Source of the DNA: Saprospiraceae bacterium
Lineage (GTDB): Bacteria > Bacteroidota > Bacteroidia > Chitinophagales > Saprospiraceae
Length of the DNA stretch: 57,458 nucleotides
Direction of reading: 5' to 3'
Assembly: GCA_016706365.1 (NCBI GenBank)
Contig: JADJJU010000016.1
Coordinates: forward strand, 1-57,458
Position 1 is the first letter of the stretch. The number at the start of each line of letters is the position of its first letter. The notes under the pieces are model-generated. The model made no database searches. It was not told the origin of the DNA and worked only from the letters and a program-made list of their open reading frames with translations. Position numbers and translations under genes: made by a program. This document shows, in pieces, positions 17,807 to 26,306 of the stretch.

Positions 17807-19162
17807 ATGAAGCCATTCAAGAGGGTATCTTACCTCTCAATAATGTTGTGTCTGGCACTAATAGTGGCCTTTGCATGCAATAAACAGACAGATTTTGGTG
17901 CTGATTTGCTCGGCAATGATGTCATTCCGCTTAGATTTGACGATACGCTGAGCCTTCAGGTAATTAATACATCTGTGGACTCAGTACCCACATTTGATAT
18001 AGCTTCAGCCGCAACTGATAATATATTAATGGCAGGAAATATTCAGGATCCGCTTTTTGGTAAGGTAAAATCCGATGCATATTTAGTATTCCAACCGGAT
18101 CGTGTCATTGAAGATTTCGACCCAACCAAATACGAATTTGATTCTTTGGTCTTCTCACTTTCTGTAGATCCTAATATATTCTATGGTGATACTTTGATCC
18201 CAATGAATATTAATATAGAGAGAATTAGTGAGAATATGTTAACAGATTCGGTAATTTACTCTACACGAACATTGGCTACTTCTGAAAGCATCGGGTCCAT
18301 TTCGAATCTGCAGTTTACACCAAAGATGACTACAGAGGTGATTGATAGTTCCGGAGGCGTTACGGATACCACACAAGTTCCATTTTTTATCCGCACCAGA
18401 TTGAGTGATGCGCTTGGAATGGAGCTCCTCAACGCACAAGTTTATGATTCGATTCCAAAATTTATAGATCATTTTAAAGGAATCAAAATCTCGGTAGAAA
18501 ATGAATCCAGCTTATTTGCAATTGATGTTTCCGGATCCCGCACCAGAATGGTACTTCACTATCATGAAGATACTGTTGCGCGTACGATCATCATGTTGGT
18601 CAACCCGGTTCAACGAAGGTTTAGTCATTTCGAAATGGATCATTCCCAATCCACTGCGGGGCAATATCTAAATAGTCTGGAAAAAGGAGATGAGTATATG
18701 ACCTTGCAGGGACTTGCCGGAATAAGACCTAAAATCATTTTTCCGAATCTTGATCAATACAAAGGAAGGGGAATCAAGCTAGTGCAGTTAGAGATGACTG
18801 TAGCTGCTGACATTGCCGGGAATCCCCACCCGAATTTTAAAGAAGTAGAGCAAATGGCCGTTTCAGGAGTAAATACCGACGGTAGTTTGACTTTAATTGA
18901 AGATTTTACTTCATTATTTACAATCAATCAACTGAACCTTTTCGGAGGAAGTCCCAGAATTGATCTTGTGAATGGTGTTAAAGTAAAACGCTATACAATT
19001 AATATGACCCAGCATTTTATCAGGATGCTGAAAGGGGATGAGACGAATGAAATCATACTTTCCGTATTAGGAGGGTCACGTCGGGCCAACCGTATCATTC
19101 TTTATGGTCCCGGACATAACACTTACCCATTGCGCTTAAAAATAGCATACTCAGACCTGTAA
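17807..19162 (+). CDS. DUF4270 family lipoprotein
   Basis: 451 residues. N-terminal hydrophobic segment ending in a lipobox-like VAFAC, then the family start NKQTDFGADLLGNDVIPL. The rest is predominantly beta (RTRLSDALGMELL, ESSLFAIDVSGSRTRM and a C-terminal TINMTQHFIRML). Probably a lipid-anchored outer-membrane or surface protein of unknown function, confined to Bacteroidota. It sits between the GT5-like gene and glmS, 11 nt from the latter, so these are likely one operon. Confidence 0.85.
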   Translation: MKPFKRVSYLSIMLCLALIVAFACNKQTDFGADLLGNDVIPLRFDDTLSLQVINTSVDSVPTFDIASAATDNILMAGNIQDPLFGKVKSDAYLVFQPDRVIEDFDPTKYEFDSLVFSLSVDPNIFYGDTLIPMNINIERISENMLTDSVIYSTRTLATSESIGSISNLQFTPKMTTEVIDSSGGVTDTTQVPFFIRTRLSDALGMELLNAQVYDSIPKFIDHFKGIKISVENESSLFAIDVSGSRTRMVLHYHEDTVARTIIMLVNPVQRRFSHFEMDHSQSTAGQYLNSLEKGDEYMTLQGLAGIRPKIIFPNLDQYKGRGIKLVQLEMTVAADIAGNPHPNFKEVEQMAVSGVNTDGSLTLIEDFTSLFTINQLNLFGGSPRIDLVNGVKVKRYTINMTQHFIRMLKGDETNEIILSVLGGSRRANRIILYGPGHNTYPLRLKIAYSDL

Positions 19163-19173
19163 ATCCTTTATAT

Positions 19174-21009
19174 ATGTGTGGAATTGTAGCATACATCGGT
19201 AACAAACCTGCCTATCCTATCCTGATCAAAGGCTTAAGACGTCTTGAATACAGAGGATATGACAGTGCCGGTATCGCCATTATGAATGGTGATTTGAATA
19301 TTTATAAAATCAAAGGAAAGGTTGACGATCTGGAGAATTTTGTTGCCGGTAAGGATGTTCAGGGCACAATGGGAATAGGTCATACCCGCTGGGCTACTCA
19401 CGGTGAACCCAACAACATCAATGCTCACCCACATCTTTCCGGTAATGGCAGATTAGCCATCATTCACAATGGAATCATTGAGAATTACAATACACTGAAA
19501 GAAATTCTCATCAAGAATGGTCACTCCTTTTCCAGTGAAACGGATACAGAAGTGTTGGTGCATTTCATAGAAGAGATTCAGAACAAATATGAGCTAAGCC
19601 TTGAAGAGGCTGTGAGAAAAGCACTAAGTTCAGTCATCGGAGCTTATGCAATAGTAATCATTGATAAAGATGATCCCAATAAAATAGTTGCAGCGCGCAA
19701 AGGAAGTCCTCTTGTGGTAGGTCTGGGAGATGACGAGTTTTTCCTTGCATCAGATGCTACTCCTATCGTAGAATATACCAAAAAAGTGATCTATCTGAAT
19801 GATGAAGAAATTGTTTCTATTGACAGAAATAATTTTGAAATAAGGACCATTGCAAATATCCCGAGAACTCCGGAAATTAAAGAAGTTGATATTGAGGTGG
19901 AAGCTCTGGAGAAAGGCGGGTTTGATCATTTCATGCTAAAAGAAATTTATCAGCAACCGGATTCTGTTTCTGATGGAATGAGAGGTAGATTGAATGCAGC
20001 TGAGGGCTGGATCAAATTGGGAGGAATTGAAGAGTTCGAGGAGCGATTCAAAAAAGCAAAAAGACTTATCATTGTCGCATGCGGAACATCCTGGCATGCC
20101 GGTCTGATAGCAGAATATTTAATTGAAGAACTCGCCAGATTACCTGTAGAAGTAGAATATGCTTCAGAATTTCGATACAGAAATCCAATCTTAGGGGAGG
20201 AGGATGTTGTAATTGCACTTTCTCAGTCAGGAGAGACAGCGGACACTATTGCCGCACTGGAATTAGCTAAGTTTAAAGGAGCTCTTATTTATGGTATTGT
20301 CAATGTAGTGGGATCATCCATTTCCCGTCTTACGAATGCAGGATCTTATATTCATGCAGGACCGGAGATCGGAGTAGCTTCTACAAAAGCATTTACAGGT
20401 CAATTGACTCTTTTGACCCTCATTGCTTTATATCTTGGAAAAAGTCGTGGAATGTTGGGCAAATCTCAATATCAAAAGATGTTGTATGAGCTTCAGGAAA
20501 TTCCTGACAAAATCAGACAGGTATTAAAGCAAAATGATCAGATCAAATACATTGCAGGTGAAATGAAAGACACCAACAATGCAATTTATCTGGGACGTGG
20601 TTTTAATTTCCCGATTGCATTGGAAGGAGCATTGAAACTTAAGGAAATATCTTACATACATGCAGAAGGATATCCTGCTGCAGAAATGAAGCATGGTCCT
20701 ATTGCACTAATTGATGAGAAAATGCCGGTGGTGGTGATCGCGACGAACAAAAATGCTTACGAGAAGGTTGTAAGTAATGTACAAGAGATCAAAGCCAGAA
20801 AAGGAATTGTAATTGCTATAGTGGCTGAGGGAGATACTGTCATCAAAGATTTGGCTGACTTCTGTATAGAAATACCGGAAACAGCAGACCCATTGTCACC
20901 ACTTCTATCCGTCATTCCTTTGCAACTGCTTTCTTATCATATCGCTGTGATGCGCGGCTGCAATGTAGATCAGCCTAGAAACCTGGCAAAGTCTGTGACC
21001 GTTGAATAA
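19174..21009 (+). CDS. glmS: Glutamine--fructose-6-phosphate aminotransferase (isomerizing)
   Basis: 611 residues, the usual length. The N-terminal glutaminase begins MCGIVAYIG with Cys2 as nucleophile, followed by RRLEYRGYDSAG and HTRWATHG. Two SIS domains follow (CGTSWHAG near 305; SQSGETADT near 350; FNFPIALEGALKLKEISY near 480), with the C-terminal LAKSVTVE. It makes glucosamine-6-phosphate for peptidoglycan and lipopolysaccharide. No glmS ribozyme is seen: only 11 nt separate it from the DUF4270 gene. Confidence 0.98.
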   Translation: MCGIVAYIGNKPAYPILIKGLRRLEYRGYDSAGIAIMNGDLNIYKIKGKVDDLENFVAGKDVQGTMGIGHTRWATHGEPNNINAHPHLSGNGRLAIIHNGIIENYNTLKEILIKNGHSFSSETDTEVLVHFIEEIQNKYELSLEEAVRKALSSVIGAYAIVIIDKDDPNKIVAARKGSPLVVGLGDDEFFLASDATPIVEYTKKVIYLNDEEIVSIDRNNFEIRTIANIPRTPEIKEVDIEVEALEKGGFDHFMLKEIYQQPDSVSDGMRGRLNAAEGWIKLGGIEEFEERFKKAKRLIIVACGTSWHAGLIAEYLIEELARLPVEVEYASEFRYRNPILGEEDVVIALSQSGETADTIAALELAKFKGALIYGIVNVVGSSISRLTNAGSYIHAGPEIGVASTKAFTGQLTLLTLIALYLGKSRGMLGKSQYQKMLYELQEIPDKIRQVLKQNDQIKYIAGEMKDTNNAIYLGRGFNFPIALEGALKLKEISYIHAEGYPAAEMKHGPIALIDEKMPVVVIATNKNAYEKVVSNVQEIKARKGIVIAIVAEGDTVIKDLADFCIEIPETADPLSPLLSVIPLQLLSYHIAVMRGCNVDQPRNLAKSVTVE

Positions 21010-21053
21010 ATTTCACAAGAGCAGAATAGCCATAAATTGAAAAATATTATTCA

Positions 21054-21077
21054 GCTTTGTACGAATACATACAAAGC
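21054..21077 (+). promoter_or_regulatory. Inverted repeat upstream of the DUF4290 gene
   Basis: GCTTTGTA-8 nt-TACAAAGC, a perfect 8-bp inverted repeat about 50 nt before ATG 21126, without a T run. It could be an operator or leader hairpin. Low confidence. Confidence 0.3.
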
Positions 21078-21125
21078 CTGAATACCCACATCGATTAAGC
21101 AATTAATTGATCAAATAAGATAATA

Positions 21126-21800
21126 ATGAGAGAATTTGAATTTGAATATAATTCCCAGAGAGAACATCTGATCATTCCCGAATATGGACGCCATATTCAA
21201 AGAATGATTTTTTATGCAAAAACAATTGTAGATAAGGATGCCCGACAAGCTCATGTAGAGCGCATCATTGAATTAATTTTACAATTATTCCCGCAGAGTA
21301 AAAACCTGGATGATTATAAGGAGAAAATCTGGAAGCATGTATTCAGAATAGCTAATTACGAATTAGACGTGACTCCTCCTGCGGGCATTGAAATAGATTC
21401 ATCTCCGGAGAAACGCCCGGAAAGAATTCCATATCCAGTTTCTGAATCAAGAATGAGACATTATGGCAATCATGTACAGCGTCTGATCCAGAAAGCAATT
21501 GCCATGGAAGAAGGGCCTATGAAAGATGAATTTGTCAAAATCATTGGCTCATACATGAAGCTGGCTTATCGCACATGGAATAAAGAACACTTCGTCAGTG
21601 ATGATGTGATCAAAATAGATCTGGGTACTATCTCAGGAGGCAAGCTGTCACTTGATGAAAGCACTTCGATTGATCATCTGACTAATAATGTTCCTCAACA
21701 GAGAAGACCACAGCAATACCACAAAAACCAACAGGGAAGACATAGCAATTCCAACTTCAGGAAGCAGGGTAATAACTATAATAAGAATAAGAGAAGATAA
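21126..21800 (+). CDS. DUF4290 family protein
   Basis: 224 residues. The start (REFEFEYNSQREHLIIPEYGRHIQRMI) and the later YGNHVQRLIQKAIAMEEG and YMKLAYRTWNKEHF segments are typical of DUF4290, a cytoplasmic helical Bacteroidota family of unknown function. The C-terminal ~40 residues are Gln/Asn/Arg-rich (QQRRPQQYHKNQQGR) and likely disordered and RNA- or DNA-binding by composition. It follows glmS by 116 nt and ends at a strong terminator. Confidence 0.85.
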   Translation: MREFEFEYNSQREHLIIPEYGRHIQRMIFYAKTIVDKDARQAHVERIIELILQLFPQSKNLDDYKEKIWKHVFRIANYELDVTPPAGIEIDSSPEKRPERIPYPVSESRMRHYGNHVQRLIQKAIAMEEGPMKDEFVKIIGSYMKLAYRTWNKEHFVSDDVIKIDLGTISGGKLSLDESTSIDHLTNNVPQQRRPQQYHKNQQGRHSNSNFRKQGNNYNKNKRR

Positions 21801-21826
21801 TGCTTCAGCATTAGATCATAAAAAAA

Positions 21827-21856
21827 GCCTCAGGTGTTTCCACTTGAGGCTTTTTT
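21827..21856. terminator. Bidirectional terminator between DUF4290 and the TonB receptor
   Basis: Ten-bp stem GCCTCAGGTG / CACTTGAGGC with one G-T pair, loop tttc, an A run before it and T run after it. It serves the converging genes at 21126-21800 (+) and 21873-24326 (-). Confidence 0.9.
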
Positions 21857-21872
21857 GTTTTTAGAAGCAGGA

Positions 21873-24326
21873 TCACCACTCCACTATAAATCCTATGGTA
21901 GGAATAACAGAAACATCATTATTATTGAGTATTACCGGAATGGCATTTGATCCATCCGGGAGAAGAGGATTTCCATCTGTGGTAGCAAACCCTGAATTGT
22001 CGGCAGTTCTTTCAAATGTGTATTGTGGAAAAGCTGGATTAGCTGCAAGTAAAATATTGGTTACGTCCACAAAAACATCCAAGCCCCACTTTTTAAAATT
22101 CCACTTTTTATCAATGCGTATATCCATTTGATTGAATGCGTTCAATCGTTCTGAGTTTAATCGTGAAAAGTCAAGGATTCCTACACCCAAGGCTGCATAG
22201 TTTAGTTGTGAAGCTTCCAGGTCAAATGGAGTCAATGGGGCTCCTGCCGCATATCTGTATTTTAAACCAATTTCCCAGCCTCTGTTGAATTTGTAGCCCA
22301 GTAAACCAGAAAGTAAATGTCTGCTGTCCCAGGCAGAGGGAACAAGTATGCCGTCAGCTCCTGAAAACTCACTTCTTACATAGGTATAAGAAAGTACTCC
22401 ATAAAAGCGACCCGTAAATTTTTTCTGAAGAAAGACCTCAAATCCATAAGCTTGCCCCTCCCCGGTGCTGCTGACAGCTTCATTTCCAATTGCATTAAAA
22501 TCACCGCCCTGATTAGCAAGTGATATTCCGTCTCTCAGAGATACAGGATAATTACTGTATTGCTTGTAAAAACCTTCCACCGTTACCCGCCAGTCTTTTG
22601 CAGGCAAATACTCTACCCCTCCTGTATAATGGGAAGAACGTATGTACTCATTATTTCGATTTTGTAGCACCCCGGCTTCATTACGAAAACCCAGAACAGT
22701 ATAAATTGGCAATTTATAATAATCTCCTACTGATGCATTTAAGCGCCATCCCGGAGTTAATTCATAAGATAGAGAAACGCGGGGAGAAATGGTGCGAAGT
22801 GGATTATTTCCTGTATCAGTGAAACTATTCATATCTGTGCGGACTCCCATAGCAATTCCCAGACGTTCATTGAAAAAGCGCTTGCTCGATTGGAAGAATA
22901 GGCCATATCTGTAAAACTCAATGGCGCTATTATTTTCAAATGCAAATTCGGGCTGTATTACATTGCCATTTTCATCTGTTATTTCTTTGCGAACCCTGTT
23001 ATACAAATCAGAATTAAACTTAACATATTGAGCAACGAGACCGTAGCTGAGTTTCCACCCTCCAATATATTTGTTCATATCGAATCTAAGTTTATTCTCG
23101 ATTTCCTGCGACTCCAGACCTAATATACGCAAGTCTTCATTTCCCTCCTGGTTATCTTCAAATCGGTTGATGGAGTTATCAAACATACTCCTGCTGATGG
23201 CAAGTTGCCAGAACCCCTGATCAACAAGGCGTTTTATGGATACACCGGTAGTGTAGTTCCATTGATTGATATTAGGATTGGAACGAAGGATGTATTCTTT
23301 TTCAAGACTGGTATTTTTTGGTGTGCCAAATTTGAATTCATCGATTGCCCCGACACCTATGAAATTAATAGTTGTCTTGGCGTCTGCCTGATGTTGTACT
23401 TTCAACTGGAAGTCCCAGTAATTTGGTCTGATAGGCAAGTCCAGCACATCAAAAAGTAATTGTAAATAAGAGCGTCTTGCTGAGCCAAGGACGGTAGTTT
23501 TTTCACCTACCGGACCTTCAGCTGTAAGTGCCAGCTCTGTACCACTGAGACGAACATTGCCCTGAAATCTTTCAGGATTTCCGCTTCTCTGTTTGAATTC
23601 AAAAACCGAGGCAAGCGCATTATCAAATCTGGCATCGAATGCAGATGAGCTTAATTTTACGTCTTCCAGAAATGATACGTTTAGTATTCCTGTCGGTCCG
23701 CCTGCACTTCCCTGAGTAGCAAAGTGATTAATGACGGGAATTTCAATTCCATCCAGATAATAGACATTTTCATTCGGAGCTCCTCCCCGGATGATGATAT
23801 CATTGCGAAATCCGCCTACAGATCCGTTTGTACCCCCTACCCCCGGTAATACCTGAATCACTCTCGAAATGTCAAAATTACCTCCGGGATTACTCTTTAT
23901 TTCGTCCGAAGTCAAACTCTGAACAGAAAGCGGTGTAACAATATCTGCAACGTTGGTAGCTGATTGTTTAGCTGCTGTGATGTTTACCTCCCCCAGACTA
24001 CTGATATCATCTTCCAATTCGAAGTTGAGCAATACAGCATTCCCGGAAGTAAAAACCTGATTGTATCTGGTAAGTGGTTTGTAACCAATGTAGGTCACCA
24101 CTATATTATGATTTCCTACAGGTATTCCATCCAGACTTGCTTTTCCATTTTCATCTGTGCCTACTCCTATATTAAGTGCAGGTAATTCGATAATTGCACC
24201 TGGCAAAAGTTCCTGAGTATTTCTATCGCGGACTGTTGCGATAAGTGTACCTGTGCTTTGGCTGAATACCGCTGAATAGCCAGTAAGGAATAAAATAAAT
24301 AGTATTAATTTGTACTTATTGAACAT
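21873..24326 (-). CDS. TonB-dependent receptor with carboxypeptidase-like regulatory domain
   Basis: 817 residues. Signal peptide (MFNKYKLILFILFLTGYSAVFSQ region), then a CarboxypepD_reg-like beta-sandwich at about 27-115 (TVRDRNTQELLPGAIIEL, GNHNIVVTYIGYKP). The plug domain at about 120-230 contains VQVLPGV-type text (IQVLPGVGG) and DIIIRGGAPNENVYYLDGIEIP. A long beta-barrel follows, ending in an aromatic strand (IGFIVEW). It probably imports a large or scarce ligand; no substrate clue. Divergent from the MarR-like regulator 72 nt away. Confidence 0.93.
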   Translation of the reverse strand: MFNKYKLILFILFLTGYSAVFSQSTGTLIATVRDRNTQELLPGAIIELPALNIGVGTDENGKASLDGIPVGNHNIVVTYIGYKPLTRYNQVFTSGNAVLLNFELEDDISSLGEVNITAAKQSATNVADIVTPLSVQSLTSDEIKSNPGGNFDISRVIQVLPGVGGTNGSVGGFRNDIIIRGGAPNENVYYLDGIEIPVINHFATQGSAGGPTGILNVSFLEDVKLSSSAFDARFDNALASVFEFKQRSGNPERFQGNVRLSGTELALTAEGPVGEKTTVLGSARRSYLQLLFDVLDLPIRPNYWDFQLKVQHQADAKTTINFIGVGAIDEFKFGTPKNTSLEKEYILRSNPNINQWNYTTGVSIKRLVDQGFWQLAISRSMFDNSINRFEDNQEGNEDLRILGLESQEIENKLRFDMNKYIGGWKLSYGLVAQYVKFNSDLYNRVRKEITDENGNVIQPEFAFENNSAIEFYRYGLFFQSSKRFFNERLGIAMGVRTDMNSFTDTGNNPLRTISPRVSLSYELTPGWRLNASVGDYYKLPIYTVLGFRNEAGVLQNRNNEYIRSSHYTGGVEYLPAKDWRVTVEGFYKQYSNYPVSLRDGISLANQGGDFNAIGNEAVSSTGEGQAYGFEVFLQKKFTGRFYGVLSYTYVRSEFSGADGILVPSAWDSRHLLSGLLGYKFNRGWEIGLKYRYAAGAPLTPFDLEASQLNYAALGVGILDFSRLNSERLNAFNQMDIRIDKKWNFKKWGLDVFVDVTNILLAANPAFPQYTFERTADNSGFATTDGNPLLPDGSNAIPVILNNNDVSVIPTIGFIVEW

Positions 24327-24383
24327 AAATATTAATTTTATAAGTACGGAAACATACTAAATAAAAAAGTGTTTACATTTTAG

Positions 24384-24398
24384 ATCAATTAATTTGAT
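24384..24398 (+). promoter_or_regulatory. Possible operator in the TonB-MarR divergent region
   Basis: ATCAA-ttaat-TTGAT inverted repeat immediately before the MarR-like start codon (24399). Its half-sites resemble the GTTGATATATCAAC site before the other MarR gene at 44657. Low confidence. Confidence 0.35.
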
Positions 24399-25040
24399 AT
24401 GGCTTATAACTTGTTAAAATCGCTGATTCCCCTTATTGAGAAATACGAGCAGGAAACCGGAGGAAAGGACGATCTGCAGGATTTTTTACAATGGGCAGCC
24501 GGGAGCAAGAATAACAATTTATCCAGAGATAGAAATGGTTTGGATATACCTCCGGGAGAAAATCTGGAAGGGGTGCTTGGTAAATATATAGTCTTCCTAT
24601 ACAGGTACGCCCGCTCTTATGTCAAGAAAGCACTCGAGGATACTGCTTTGAGTCATTTTGATGATTTTGCATTTTTGGTGACCTTATTTGTAGACCAGGC
24701 ACTTAGTAAGACAGCTTTGATACAAAAGAACATTATGGACAAATCTTCAGGATCTGAGATCATAAAGAGATTGACCAGACATGGATTTATGGAGGAGTTT
24801 CCATCGGAACTTGACAAGAGAAGTAAGCTGGTTAGATTGACCAAAGAGGGTACGATTGCATTACTGCAGACTTTTGAGAAAATGGGTAAGGTTTCAATGT
24901 TGATTTCAGGGAGTCTAAGTGAAGCAGAAAAAATTCAACTTTTTGAATTGCTGCATAAATTACATCACTTCCATTTACCTATATTCATGGAACAAAGACA
25001 TAGGTCGATTGATGAAATCATGAAATCCGGAAGGGCATAA
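24399..25040 (+). CDS. MarR-like winged-helix regulator
   Basis: 213 residues, longer than classic MarR (~150) because of an N-terminal ~75-residue extension (KSLIPLIEKYEQETGGKDDLQDFLQW). A helical section and winged helix follow: QALSKTALIQKNIMDKSSGSEIIKRLTRHGFMEE for the helix-turn-helix and SKLVRLTKEGTIALL for the wing. Divergent from the TonB receptor; local control of that receptor is the simplest guess. This extended form may be a separate Bacteroidota subfamily. Confidence 0.75.
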   Translation: MAYNLLKSLIPLIEKYEQETGGKDDLQDFLQWAAGSKNNNLSRDRNGLDIPPGENLEGVLGKYIVFLYRYARSYVKKALEDTALSHFDDFAFLVTLFVDQALSKTALIQKNIMDKSSGSEIIKRLTRHGFMEEFPSELDKRSKLVRLTKEGTIALLQTFEKMGKVSMLISGSLSEAEKIQLFELLHKLHHFHLPIFMEQRHRSIDEIMKSGRA

Positions 25041-25046
25041 AAAAAA

Positions 25047-25074
25047 GCCGAATCCTCAAAGGATCCGGCTTTTT
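25047..25074. terminator. Bidirectional terminator between MarR-like gene and ompA-like gene
   Basis: Stem GCCGAATCCT / AGGATCCGGC with one mismatch, short loop, A run on the left and T run on the right. Suits both converging genes. Confidence 0.9.
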
Positions 25075-25095
25075 CTAATTTGAAATTAATCAATA

Positions 25096-25992
25096 TTATG
25101 GTTCCATCATCTGGAAGAATTGATCCAGTTTTGGAAGTATGATAATCTCAGTTCTTCTGTTTTTGCTCTTGCCTGCAGTAGAAGTATTTTCTACAAGAGG
25201 AACATACTCTGACCTTCCCCCTGCAGTCATTCTTTCAGGAGAAACATTATATTTCTTGTGCAATGTACGGACTACAGATGTAGCTCTTTTTGCACTTAAG
25301 TCCCAATTATCTGCAAAGCAATCAGTAGCAATAGGCACATTGTCTGTGTGGCCTTCTACAAGGATGTCCAGGTCTTTCTGATCGTTCAAAATCTTAGCAA
25401 TTTTGGAAAGTACATTTTCTGCAGCGCTGGTAATCACAGCACTTCCTGAGCGGAAAAGCATTTTATCAGACAGGGATATATAGACAACACCTTTTTTAAC
25501 TTCCACTGTTACATCTTCATCATTTATGTTGTCCAGGGATTGTTTAAGATTCATAACCAAAGCAAGATTCATTGAATCTTTTTGCTGGATTGAACTGGTC
25601 AAACCCTGAATATATTTGCTTTGACCGTCGATAGCGTCAAGGGATTTCTTGATACTTTCAGCGCTGGCTTTGCTCACTACTGATAAATCAGAAAGTCTGG
25701 CAAGAAGGGTTGTATTGGTAGCTTTCATATACTCCAACTGTTCTTCAAGTGATTTACTTCTGTTTCTTTCACTTGATAAATCAGCATCTCTGGCTCTCAA
25801 TTGGTCGTTCGCGGTAGTTAGGGATTGATTCAACATAACTTTAGCATCATCACAATCCTTCAGCTCTGTTGTTGATCTTGCAAGGGCAGCTTCTGCTGCT
25901 TCTCTGGCAGCTTTCATTTCATTGAATTTCTTGTTGCTTACGCATGATGCCAGCAATAATACACTCAGTAAACTTAATCCGATTTTTTTCAT
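25096..25992 (-). CDS. OmpA-family peptidoglycan-associated lipoprotein
   Basis: 298 residues. Lipoprotein signal with lipobox LLASC (MKKIGLSLLSVLLLASC), a coiled-coil region of about 20-140 rich in Ala/Glu/Lys/Asp, and a C-terminal OmpA domain (about 165-290) with VEGHTDNVPI and NWDLSAKRATSVVRTL, the peptidoglycan-binding positions. It likely links the outer membrane to the cell wall. A TATCTTTG -7 box lies at 26099-26092. Confidence 0.92.
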   Translation of the reverse strand: MKKIGLSLLSVLLLASCVSNKKFNEMKAAREAAEAALARSTTELKDCDDAKVMLNQSLTTANDQLRARDADLSSERNRSKSLEEQLEYMKATNTTLLARLSDLSVVSKASAESIKKSLDAIDGQSKYIQGLTSSIQQKDSMNLALVMNLKQSLDNINDEDVTVEVKKGVVYISLSDKMLFRSGSAVITSAAENVLSKIAKILNDQKDLDILVEGHTDNVPIATDCFADNWDLSAKRATSVVRTLHKKYNVSPERMTAGGRSEYVPLVENTSTAGKSKNRRTEIIILPKLDQFFQMMEP

Positions 25993-26306
25993 AATGTTTT
26001 AATAATTTAAATGGTCCTGATTGTGTTGATTTTTATTTTACCCGTATAATTGATTTACGACCCTTATTCAATAAAATAGCCCTACGGCCCACAAAGATAG
26101 AAAAGCAAGCACAAAAAAACTATATTCTCTACCAATTTTCATTAAACAATAAGTTAAATTCATACTATTTAGTTGTGTGAAAATCAACAAATTGTGAAAA
26201 ATGAGTTTTATAGCCAAGGGATGATTATAATTAATGGATTCAGTTTCCTAACAAACTGAGATATTGATTGTTGAAAACGCTTTTTAAATAGGGCAACAAA
26301 ACACGC
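25993..26306 (-). promoter_or_regulatory. Leader and promoter region of the OmpA-like gene
   Basis: 314 nt without a gene. The minus strand holds TATCTTTG (26099-26092), a perfect -7 box, giving a leader of about 90 nt. The rest, up to the stop of the mutase gene at 26307, is AT-rich; I see no other structure. Confidence 0.5.

Noticed and set aside
19163..19173. glmS ribozyme
   Set aside because: Only 11 nt lie between the DUF4270 stop and the glmS start.
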